Shown here piece after piece: positions 1-6,768 of a stretch of 15,285 bases of DNA. The notes below the pieces were generated by a model. The model saw only the letters and a program-made list of their open reading frames with translations. It searched no databases and was not told the origin of the DNA. Numbering within the stretch: position 1 is the first letter of the stretch; the number at the start of each line of letters is the position of its first letter. The stretch spans positions 1 through 15,285 of the forward strand of contig CALFIA010000259.1 of NCBI GenBank assembly GCA_937876275.1. The letters run 5' to 3'. The DNA comes from an uncultured Actinomycetes bacterium (GTDB lineage: Bacteria; Actinomycetota; Actinomycetes; S36-B12). Position numbers and translations under genes: made by a program.

Positions 1-77
1 TGTCTGACGTCCTTTCCTCGGTGAGCACGCATATTGCCGAGGCCGAGACCGTTCCGGTCTCCTCCCTCATGGTCTGA
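1..77 (+). CDS. C-terminal fragment of an unidentified protein
   Basis: An open frame enters from the left edge (codons in phase with position 3) and stops at TGA 75-77. About 24 residues are visible, ending ...PVSSLMV. I recognise no motif. In Actinomycetota the genes upstream of DUF3046 and recA often include cinA, a ClgR-type regulator or PspA, but nothing here lets me choose. The stop lies only 2 nt before the GTG of the next gene, so the two are probably co-transcribed and translationally coupled. The open frame is short, so this call rests mainly on that spacing. Confidence 0.4.
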   Translation, partial: SDVLSSVSTHIAEAETVPVSSLMV

Positions 78-79
78 GC

Positions 80-271
80 GTGCGCCTGACCGATTTCTGG
101 GAGCGCATGGAAGAAGTCCTCGGCCCCAGTTACGCGTACTCCTGGGCTCGCGATGTAGTCCTGCCTGACCTAGGCCTGTGCGCACAAGGTGCCATCGATG
201 CCGGGATCGACACCAAGGAGATCTGGCGCGCTGTCTGCAACACCGTCGAGGTTCCCTCGACGCTGACCTAG
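80..271 (+). CDS. DUF3046 family small protein
   Basis: This is a 63-residue protein starting at GTG. It has the hallmarks of the DUF3046 family: an N-terminal MRLTDFWERM block, a central SYAYSWARDVVLPDLG block and a C-terminal KEIWRAVC block followed by VP near the end. The length fits the family. DUF3046 proteins are small, soluble, actinobacterial and of unknown function, and their genes usually sit just upstream of recA. That neighbourhood is seen here, although a sulfotransferase gene separates the two. The start is 2 nt after the upstream stop, which suggests it is distal in an operon that begins outside the window. No signal peptide or membrane segment is visible. Family assignment is confident; function is unknown. 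Confidence 0.88.
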   Translation: MRLTDFWERMEEVLGPSYAYSWARDVVLPDLGLCAQGAIDAGIDTKEIWRAVCNTVEVPSTLT

Positions 272-274
272 CGC

Positions 275-308
275 GTTCACCCAGTGAGTGAACGTTCGCG
301 GCTAGGCT
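275..308 (+). promoter_or_regulatory. Putative leaderless promoter with inverted repeat, upstream of sulfotransferase
   Basis: A -10-like hexamer TAGGCT at 303-308 is followed by 6 nt and the ATG at 315, the spacing expected if transcription starts at the A of the start codon. No Shine-Dalgarno sequence is visible, which fits a leaderless mRNA. Just upstream is an inverted repeat GTTCAC-N7-GTGAAC (275-280 and 288-293), and GAACGTTC at 290-297 is itself palindromic. The repeat could be an operator covering the -35 region, but its regulator is unknown. It is not a LexA box, because the spacing and flanks differ. Confidence 0.5.
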
Positions 309-314
309 CGAATC

Positions 315-1007
315 ATGCGACGCAAGCCCCTGCGGTATCTCACCGTGGTGACCTATGGGCGCACCGGCAGCACGGCGATTCAGGCCACGCTGAATGCTCT
401 TCCCGGGGTAATGGTGCGGGGCGAGAACTACAACGCCTTTCGTGGTCTGCATGACTATGTGCAGTCGATTGCCGAGACCGCCGATCGGCATACGTCGGGT
501 CGGCCGAATAACCCCTGGTATGGCTCGGCGAAACTCAGCCCAGCCGACGTCGTCGAGGATCTGCGCCGGCATGTGGTCGAGACCGTCCTACGCCCGGCCA
601 AGGACACCATCGTCGTGGGGTTCAAGGAGGTCCGCTACGAGCCCGGGCACTTCGCCGACTACGACCTGCTGCTCGACTACCTACTGTTCTTGAACAAACT
701 GTTGCCCGGCATCGTCTACCTGTTCAATATTCGAGACGCCGCGGAGGCAGCCCGAAGTGGCTGGTGGCCGGGCAATGAATCGGCCGAAGAGGTCATAGCG
801 ACGACAAATGACTGGCTGATCCAGGCGGCCGAGGACCTCAACCGACTGCTAGGCCCAGGCCGCGCAGCGGTGCTGGAGTACGGCTCCTGGAATGACGACC
901 CCCAGCGACTCATCGAGGCGTATGCAGCCGTGGGGCTGCCCCGCGATGACGCCGCCGTACGGGCAGCCGTAGGGGAGCGCCTCGACCACGGGCCTCATTC
1001 GGGCTGA
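315..1007 (+). CDS. Sulfotransferase family protein (PAPS-dependent)
   Basis: The 230-residue protein opens with a beta strand leading into YGRTGST (14-20), which matches the 5'-phosphosulfate-binding loop of PAPS-dependent sulfotransferases. A second block, VYLFNIRD...ARSGWW (134-151) with R140 and S148, fits the 3'-phosphate-binding region. The internal GFKEVRY (102-108) is also typical of this bacterial subgroup. By family knowledge it would move a sulfate group from PAPS to a hydroxyl or amino group of a small molecule, lipid or sugar; the acceptor cannot be told. The length is on the short side but both cofactor motifs are intact, so it looks functional. It has no signal peptide or TM segment, so it is probably cytosolic. 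The start is chosen because ATG 315 follows a TAGGCT -10 by 6 nt. It interrupts the usual DUF3046–recA adjacency, and its codon use (for example several GTA, CTA and GGG codons) looks a little less biased than recA, so it may be an insertion. Confidence 0.82.
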   Translation: MRRKPLRYLTVVTYGRTGSTAIQATLNALPGVMVRGENYNAFRGLHDYVQSIAETADRHTSGRPNNPWYGSAKLSPADVVEDLRRHVVETVLRPAKDTIVVGFKEVRYEPGHFADYDLLLDYLLFLNKLLPGIVYLFNIRDAAEAARSGWWPGNESAEEVIATTNDWLIQAAEDLNRLLGPGRAAVLEYGSWNDDPQRLIEAYAAVGLPRDDAAVRAAVGERLDHGPHSG

Positions 1008-1030
1008 TGACATCCCCCATGGATGGCCCC

Positions 1031-1054
1031 CGACACGCGGAAAACGGCGTGTCG
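1031..1054 (+). terminator. Hairpin after the sulfotransferase gene, possible terminator
   Basis: A perfect 8-bp stem, CGACACGC (1031-1038) with GCGTGTCG (1047-1054), encloses an 8-nt loop, 23 nt after the sulfotransferase stop. No T-tract follows, so it is at best a weak U-less terminator. It also lies immediately before the recA LexA box and may insulate recA from upstream read-through. Confidence 0.45.
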
Positions 1055-1061
1055 CTTCCAT

Positions 1062-1077
1062 TCGAACGCCTGTTCGA
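1062..1077. promoter_or_regulatory. LexA (SOS) box of recA
   Basis: TCGAACGCCTGTTCGA is a perfect TCGAAC-N4-GTTCGA dyad, the LexA operator form known from Actinomycetota and Bacillota. It lies 133 nt upstream of the recA ATG. A TAnnnT hexamer (TAGCCT, 1080-1085) follows directly, and TTCCAT (1056-1061) is a poor -35 about 18 nt upstream of it. LexA bound here would sit between the -35 and -10. The same operator type recurs beside the lexA gene in this window, which supports autoregulated SOS control of recA. Confidence 0.93.
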
Positions 1078-1140
1078 TATAGCCTCCTGGTTGTGACGCC
1101 GGGTGCCCGGTGATCCCCAGCCGGGAATCACAGGTCTCCA

Positions 1141-1163
1141 GTGTCAGAGGGTCCGCCTAGGTT
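1141..1163 (+). promoter_or_regulatory. RecA-NDp-like (PafBC-type) second recA promoter
   Basis: GTGTCAGAG (1141-1149), then 8 nt, then TAGGTT (1158-1163), matches the mycobacterial LexA-independent DNA-damage promoter motif TTGTCRGTG-N8-TAnnnT at 7 of 9 upstream positions, with exact spacing and a full TAnnnT. A transcript from it would start near 1170 and carry a leader of about 40 nt containing the recA ribosome-binding site AGGAG (1201-1205). In mycobacteria this motif is controlled by PafBC; control here is inferred. No pafBC genes are in the window. Confidence 0.68.
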
Positions 1164-1210
1164 CCGATGACACGACGTCAACCGCGACATCACGACGAAC
1201 AGGAGTCACC

Positions 1211-2281
<1,071 letters not shown>

Positions 2282-2305
2282 CCCTCTCCACCGACTACTG
2301 CCTCC

Positions 2306-2881
2306 ATGTCTCGGAGAACCAGATCAGCGAGTGAGCCCACACCGGGCTCACTCGCTGATCTGCAAGACGAAGCAGATCCCGCTCAGGCTGCGCGCACGAT
2401 TGTGCTGCGCAGGCTCACTGCAGCGCCTCGCACCTATGCGCAACTTCGCGATGGTCTGCTCGAACGCGGCTTCGAGATGAGTGTCATCACCGAGGTTCTC
2501 GATCGCTATGTCGAAGTAGGCCTGGTCAATGATGCCGAGTTCGCGGAGATGTGGGTGCGGTCGCGCCACTCAATCCGTGGCAATGCCCGATCCGTTCTTC
2601 GCCGCGAACTTCGTGACAAGGGAGTGCCTGCGGAAGAGGCTGAGAGTGCGCTTGCCACGATCACTGATGATGCCGAGCGCCAGCGTGCGGGCGAACTCGT
2701 GCGTCGAAAGCTCGCGTCAACTGCACGCCTGGAGCACCAGGCGAGGGTGCGCCGCTTGACGTCGATGCTCGCTCGTCGCGGCTATCCGCCCGGCATCTGT
2801 TTCGGTGTCGTCAAGGAAGTTCTCGATGACCCCGACACGCGCGAGCTCCTGGATTTGCACGATGTTCAGATTGACGGGTAA
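2306..2881 (+). CDS. recX: Regulatory protein RecX
   Basis: The 191-residue protein matches RecX by its tandem three-helix repeats: about 27-72 (ARTIVLRRLTAAPRTYAQLRDGLLERGF...), 73-117 (LVNDAEFAEMWVRSR...LRDKGV) and 118-175. RecX binds RecA filaments and usually dampens RecA strand-exchange and co-protease activity. It follows recA by 24 nt, the standard recA-recX operon. The ATG at 2306 is the only plausible start: the frame is closed by the recA stop (TAG at 2279) upstream, the next in-frame GTG (2402) would cut into the first repeat, and the next ATG is at residue 58. That start has no visible Shine-Dalgarno sequence, and codons 5-19 lie in a perfect 19-bp hairpin, so RecX is probably made at much lower level than RecA. 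A short hairpin spans its stop codon. Confidence 0.95.
   Translation: MSRRTRSASEPTPGSLADLQDEADPAQAARTIVLRRLTAAPRTYAQLRDGLLERGFEMSVITEVLDRYVEVGLVNDAEFAEMWVRSRHSIRGNARSVLRRELRDKGVPAEEAESALATITDDAERQRAGELVRRKLASTARLEHQARVRRLTSMLARRGYPPGICFGVVKEVLDDPDTRELLDLHDVQIDG
2320..2362 (+). promoter_or_regulatory. Perfect 19-bp hairpin over the recX start, likely recA/recX attenuator
   Basis: CAGATCAGCGAGTGAGCCC (2320-2338) pairs without mismatch with GGGCTCACTCGCTGATCTG (2344-2362) around a 5-nt loop ACACC. The stem lies 39 nt after the recA stop and covers codons 5-19 of recX. No T-run follows, so it is not a canonical intrinsic terminator. It could stall or partly terminate RNA polymerase, protect the recA mRNA 3' end, or block ribosomes on recX. 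A hairpin attenuating recA-recX read-through is known in E. coli; here the stem lies inside the recX coding region. Confidence 0.8.
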
Positions 2882-2894
2882 ATTCACCCCGTCA
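2872..2894 (+). terminator. Short hairpin spanning the recX stop codon
   Basis: TGACGGG (2872-2878) pairs with CCCGTCA (2888-2894); the TAA stop of recX falls in the 9-nt loop. There is no adjacent T-run (the T5 at 2911-2915 is 16 nt further on), so it is a weak terminator at most, and read-through into the MMPL gene remains possible. Confidence 0.4.
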
Positions 2895-2916
2895 CCTCAC
2901 TGATGCGGAGTTTTTC

Positions 2917-5238
2917 ATGCCCGGTTTGTCCACGTGGGCCGTTCGTCGTCCCGTCTTCGCCCTCATCGCCTGGTTCATCGCTGTTGTCGCGATCTTCGGG
3001 CTCGGAGGCGCATTCAAGGGAAGCCTGAACGATTCATTCGACCTCCCGAATACCGAGTCGAAGACTGCCACCGACCTGTTGGCCAAGTCGGGTGTCAACA
3101 TGGGCGCCTACGACGCGGGTGCCACGATCGTGTGGTCGCCGACAACGGGCAGCGCTGTTGACCCGGCTGTGCTCAGTGAGATCACTCCGACCCTGCAGAA
3201 GATTGCCGATCTGCCCGCTGTCGCCTGTGTGAGCCTGCCCACCGGTCAGGGCCTTGGCCCCAAGTGCCCGCCGGCACCCCAGCCGCCGGACCAGTCGATC
3301 ATCGACAAGATGACCCCCGAGCAGCAGGCTGCGCTGAAGGCCAGCATGACTCCGCAGGGCATCAGCCCTGACGGTCGTGTCGCCGTCGCTACCGTGACGT
3401 TCGAGAGTTCTGATCCATCAGCTGTTCCCACCGCTCAGGCGAAGACGATCATCGCTGACATCAAGGCGGCGAACACCGACACCTTGCGCGTAGGTGCTAA
3501 CGGTCAGGTTCTCGACTTTGCGGGCACTGAGCCGCCGAGCAGTGAGCTCATCGGCATCATCGCCGCCCTCATCATCCTGCTGATCGCCTTCGGCTCGGTG
3601 ATCGCTGCAGGTTTGCCGATCGTTGTCGCAGGTATGGGCGTAGCGCTCGGCGTCACGATGGTGACCCTGCTCGCTCGCTTCCTTGACGTCGCGACGTTCG
3701 CGCCGACCTTGGCTTCGATGATCGGTCTCGGCGTCGGTATCGACTACGGACTCTTCGTCCTCAATCGTTACCGCACGGCGATCTTGCTCGGCCACGAGAA
3801 GAAGCAGGCGGCAATCGAAGCCGTGAACACTGCCGGGCGCGCCGTGCTCTTCGCCGGCAGCACGGTGATCATCGCGCTCCTCGGCCTCTTCGTTCTCGGC
3901 ATCAACTTCTTCAACGGCCTCGCACTTGCAGCCGGACTCACCGTGCTCATGGTCATGCTCTCGGCACTGTGGTTCCTGCCGGCCTTGCTGTCCTTGCTCG
4001 GCACCAAGGCCCTTGCTCTTCGCATGCCCTGGGGCAAGAAGCCCGGCTCGGGTCACATTGGCGGAAAGCGCTGGGCGGCCTACGGCGCCTTCTTGCAGCG
4101 CCGCCCGTGGCTGTGGGCGATCCTGTCCCTCGCCTTCGTCCTGATCCTGGCTATCCCGGTGCTCTCGCTGCGCCAGGGCTTCGCCGACGACTCAGGCAAG
4201 CCGGTGGGCTCGATCGGACGCATTGCCTACGACTTGCGCGCTGAGGGCTTCGGCCCCGGATCCAACGGCCCGTTCCTGGTGGTGGCACAGCTGCCCAAGG
4301 ACGGCGATACCGAGGCCTACAAGACGATCGTCACCGACCTCGCCGCCGCACCCGGCGTCGCAGGCACGGGGCCGAGTGTGGCAGTGCTGCCGCTCGTTGA
4401 CGTCTTCCCGCAGGAGTTCGGCCTGACGGGCAACGTCGCCGTCGTATCGGTCATCCCGACCACCGCACCTCAAGATGCTGCGACAACAGATCTGCTCAAT
4501 GAGCTTCGTGACACGGTGAACCCGAAGATCGAAGCTGCCACCGGCGCCAAGCTGTACGTCGGCGGCACGCAGGCGATCACGAGTGACTTCACCACGGTGC
4601 TCAAGGAAGCGCTTCCGCTCTTCCTGCTCGTGGTTATCGGCCTTGGCTTCTTGGCACTCGTGCTGCTGTTCCGCAGCATCATCGTTCCCGCGATGGCCGC
4701 GGTCACGAGCCTCCTGAGCTTCGCTGCCTCGATGGGCATCACCGTGGCTGTCTTCCAGTGGGGCTGGCTCGACAGCCTGCTCGGCGTCAGCGGTACGGGG
4801 CCGATCATGCCCTTCCTACCGATCATGGTGTTCGCAATCCTCTTCGGTCTCTCGATGGACTACCAGGTATTCCTGGTCTCGAGAATGCGCGAGGAATGGG
4901 AGCGCACCGGCGACAACGCCCTGTCGATTCGCAGCGGCCTGGCCGGCTCGGGCCGAGTGGTCGTGATCGCAGCACTGATCATGGCGAGCGTCTTCATGGC
5001 ATTCATCCCCACGCCTGACAACACGATCAAGCTCTTCGGCATCTCGCTGGCGAGCGCGGTGCTGATCGACGCCTTCATCATTCGCTTGATCTTCGTGCCA
5101 TCGCTGATGTCGATCATCGGCAAGCCGAACTGGTGGCTGCCCCGTTGGCTGGGCAAGATCCTGCCGGTGGTGCACGTGGAGTCCGAGGCCGAGGAAGGCG
5201 AGTTCGAGGATGTCGCTGTGGCCAACTCCGGTCACTGA
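2917..5238 (+). CDS. MMPL/RND superfamily transporter
   Basis: The 773-residue protein shows the two-fold MMPL/RND plan: TM1 at about 13-30, a large extracytoplasmic domain at 32-208, TM2-TM6 at about 211-358, TM7 at about 398-416, a second extracytoplasmic domain at 418-566 and TM8-TM12 at about 567-725. Both halves carry the conserved Asp-Tyr pair of proton-driven MMPL proteins, D276-Y277 in GVGIDYGLF and D648-Y649 in GLSMDYQVF. The C-terminal tail is acidic (VESEAEEGEFED). Such proteins export lipids, glycolipids, pigments or drugs with proton antiport; the substrate cannot be told here. GGAG (2907-2910) followed by TTTTTC supports ATG 2917. It starts 35 nt after recX and may be read partly from the recA operon, and it ends at a strong hairpin terminator. 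No partner lipid-synthesis genes are adjacent. It resembles the actinobacterial YdfJ/ActII-3 type more than the mycobacterial MmpL/MmpS pairs, since no mmpS gene is visible. Confidence 0.92.
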   Translation: MPGLSTWAVRRPVFALIAWFIAVVAIFGLGGAFKGSLNDSFDLPNTESKTATDLLAKSGVNMGAYDAGATIVWSPTTGSAVDPAVLSEITPTLQKIADLPAVACVSLPTGQGLGPKCPPAPQPPDQSIIDKMTPEQQAALKASMTPQGISPDGRVAVATVTFESSDPSAVPTAQAKTIIADIKAANTDTLRVGANGQVLDFAGTEPPSSELIGIIAALIILLIAFGSVIAAGLPIVVAGMGVALGVTMVTLLARFLDVATFAPTLASMIGLGVGIDYGLFVLNRYRTAILLGHEKKQAAIEAVNTAGRAVLFAGSTVIIALLGLFVLGINFFNGLALAAGLTVLMVMLSALWFLPALLSLLGTKALALRMPWGKKPGSGHIGGKRWAAYGAFLQRRPWLWAILSLAFVLILAIPVLSLRQGFADDSGKPVGSIGRIAYDLRAEGFGPGSNGPFLVVAQLPKDGDTEAYKTIVTDLAAAPGVAGTGPSVAVLPLVDVFPQEFGLTGNVAVVSVIPTTAPQDAATTDLLNELRDTVNPKIEAATGAKLYVGGTQAITSDFTTVLKEALPLFLLVVIGLGFLALVLLFRSIIVPAMAAVTSLLSFAASMGITVAVFQWGWLDSLLGVSGTGPIMPFLPIMVFAILFGLSMDYQVFLVSRMREEWERTGDNALSIRSGLAGSGRVVVIAALIMASVFMAFIPTPDNTIKLFGISLASAVLIDAFIIRLIFVPSLMSIIGKPNWWLPRWLGKILPVVHVESEAEEGEFEDVAVANSGH

Positions 5239-5255
5239 CGCTGCTGAGGTCAATC

Positions 5256-5289
5256 GTGAGCCCTCCTGACGAGAGTCGGGAGGGCTCAC
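5256..5289 (+). terminator. Hairpin terminator after the MMPL gene
   Basis: A 15-bp stem formed by GTGAGCCCTCCTGAC (5256-5270) and GTCGGGAGGGCTCAC (5275-5289), with one T·G pair, is closed by a GAGA (GNRA-type) tetraloop. It begins 17 nt after the MMPL stop and is followed by the pyrimidine-rich TCCTTTCC. It should separate the MMPL unit from miaB, whose -10 box begins 10 nt further on. Confidence 0.83.
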
Positions 5290-5298
5290 TCCTTTCCG

Positions 5299-5304
5299 TA
5301 GACT
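5299..5304 (+). promoter_or_regulatory. -10 box for leaderless miaB transcript
   Basis: TAGACT (5299-5304) is followed by 6 nt and the GTG at 5311. Transcription from it would begin at or next to that GTG, giving a leaderless mRNA. No Shine-Dalgarno sequence precedes the GTG, and the terminator hairpin directly upstream leaves little room for another promoter. Confidence 0.6.
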
Positions 5305-5310
5305 GTGCCC

Positions 5311-6768
5311 GTGTCTGAGTCCCTCATCGTGAACCCGCGCACCTATCAAGTGCGCACCTATGGGTGCCAGATGAACGTGCACGACTCGGAACGACTTTCC
5401 GGCTTGCTCGAGGACGCCGGGTACGTGCCCGTAGCGGAGGGCTCAGTGGCCGATGTCGTGGTCTTCAATACGTGCGCAGTTCGCGAGAACGCTGACAACA
5501 AGCTGTACGGAAACCTGAGTCACCTCGTGCCGGTCAAGGCAGAGAACCCCGGCATGCAGATCGCCGTAGGCGGCTGCCTAGCGCAGAAGGATCAGGGCAC
5601 GATCCTCGCGAAGGCTCCTAATGTCGATGTGGTGTTCGGCACTCACAACATCGGCTCGCTCCCGATTCTGCTCGAGCGCGCTCGAGCGCTCGACGAGGCG
5701 CAGGTCGAGATCCTCGAATCCCTCGAGACGTTTCCCTCGGCCCTTCCGTCGAAGCGTGACTCCGCCTTCTCGGCGTGGGTATCAGTCAGTGTGGGGTGTA
5801 ACAACACCTGCACGTTCTGCATCGTGCCCGCACTGCGCGGCAAGGAGAAGGATCGCCGACCGGGCGACATCCTGAATGAGATTCAGGTACTCGTCGATCA
5901 AGGCGTTCTCGAGATCACGCTTCTCGGGCAGAACGTGAATGCCTACGGCTCGGAGTTCGGTGACCGTGAGGCGTTCAGCAAGTTGCTGCGTGCCTGCGGT
6001 CAGATCGACGGACTCGAACGCGTTCGGTTCACCAGCCCGCATCCGCGCGACTTCACCGATGATGTGATCGCAGCCATGGCGGAGACCGCGAATGTGATGC
6101 CGCAGTTGCACATGCCGCTTCAGTCCGGCTCCGATGACGTATTGCAACGGATGCGTCGCTCCTATCGGCAGGAGCGCTACCTCGGCATCATCGAGAAGGT
6201 GCGCGCTGCAATGCCGGATGCGGCGATCACCACTGACATCATCGTCGGCTTCCCCGGCGAGACCGAGGCAGATTTCGAGCAGACGTTGCACGTCGTGCGC
6301 GAGGCGCGCTTCGCCGCAGCGTTCACCTTCCAGTACTCCAAGCGCCCGGGAACCCCGGCAGCCGAGATGCCCGACCAGATCCCGCAGGCAGTCGTCACCG
6401 AGCGCTACAACCGACTGCTGGAGACCGTCAACGACGTCACCTTGGCTGAAAACCGCAGGCAGGTAGGCCGTGAGGTCGAAGTCCTGATCTCAGTTGGCGA
6501 AGGAAAGAAAGACGCCGCGACCTCCCGGATCTCCGGCCGCGCTCCCGACAATCGCCTCGTCCACGTTGCGCTCGATTCTCGCCTCGACGTTCCACGGCCG
6601 GGTGACATGGTGACTGCCGAGATCACCCATGCCGCGCCGCATCACCTCAATGCCGACCGCATGATCTCGGTTCGCCGCACCCGTGCCGGTGATCTCGCCG
6701 ATCAGCCGATCGAGGTGATCACCCCCGGCGTGATGCTCGGGCTGCCCACTATCCGCGTCGGCGAATGA
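5311..6768 (+). CDS. miaB: tRNA-2-methylthio-N6-(dimethylallyl)adenosine synthase MiaB
   Basis: This is a 485-residue radical-SAM methylthiotransferase. The N-terminal domain has the three cysteines of the auxiliary 4Fe-4S cluster (C19 in YGCQMN, C55 in NTCAVRENA, C89 in GGCLAQ). The radical-SAM triad is C163, C167 and C170 in GCNNTCTFC, followed by IVPALRGKEKDR, which marks MiaB rather than RimO or MtaB. A TRAM domain (about 414-480) binds tRNA. It adds a methylthio group to i6A37 of tRNAs that read UNN codons, acting after MiaA. GTG 5311 is preferred over GTG 5305 because 5311 lies 6 nt after the TAGACT -10 box and gives MSESLIVNPRTY. The miaA ATG overlaps its stop codon (ATGA), so the two are translationally coupled. 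An 18-bp perfect palindrome lies in the coding region at 5670-5687. Confidence 0.98.
   Translation: MSESLIVNPRTYQVRTYGCQMNVHDSERLSGLLEDAGYVPVAEGSVADVVVFNTCAVRENADNKLYGNLSHLVPVKAENPGMQIAVGGCLAQKDQGTILAKAPNVDVVFGTHNIGSLPILLERARALDEAQVEILESLETFPSALPSKRDSAFSAWVSVSVGCNNTCTFCIVPALRGKEKDRRPGDILNEIQVLVDQGVLEITLLGQNVNAYGSEFGDREAFSKLLRACGQIDGLERVRFTSPHPRDFTDDVIAAMAETANVMPQLHMPLQSGSDDVLQRMRRSYRQERYLGIIEKVRAAMPDAAITTDIIVGFPGETEADFEQTLHVVREARFAAAFTFQYSKRPGTPAAEMPDQIPQAVVTERYNRLLETVNDVTLAENRRQVGREVEVLISVGEGKKDAATSRISGRAPDNRLVHVALDSRLDVPRPGDMVTAEITHAAPHHLNADRMISVRRTRAGDLADQPIEVITPGVMLGLPTIRVGE

Noticed and set aside
1103..1210. N-terminal extension of recA (36 residues in frame)
   Set aside because: It runs through the recA leader and promoter motif, has no RecA similarity, and ATG 1211 has an AGGAG site 5 nt upstream.
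3418..4056. Long minus-strand open frame inside the MMPL gene
   Set aside because: It is the antisense shadow of a G+C-rich TM-coding region; its product is low-complexity (rich in E, D, H, R and Q) with no domain.
5305..5310. GTG at 5305 as the miaB start
   Set aside because: It lies directly against the -10 hexamer (5299-5304), upstream of the expected transcription start; GTG 5311 fits a leaderless start.
4816..5382. Minus-strand open frame across the MMPL 3' end and terminator
   Set aside because: It crosses the terminator hairpin and the miaB promoter and start, and gives a composition typical of antisense frames.
6015..6026. CGAACGCGTTCG palindrome in miaB as a LexA box
   Set aside because: The half-sites are 2 bp apart instead of 4, and it lies mid-gene in a conserved coding stretch (LERVRF).
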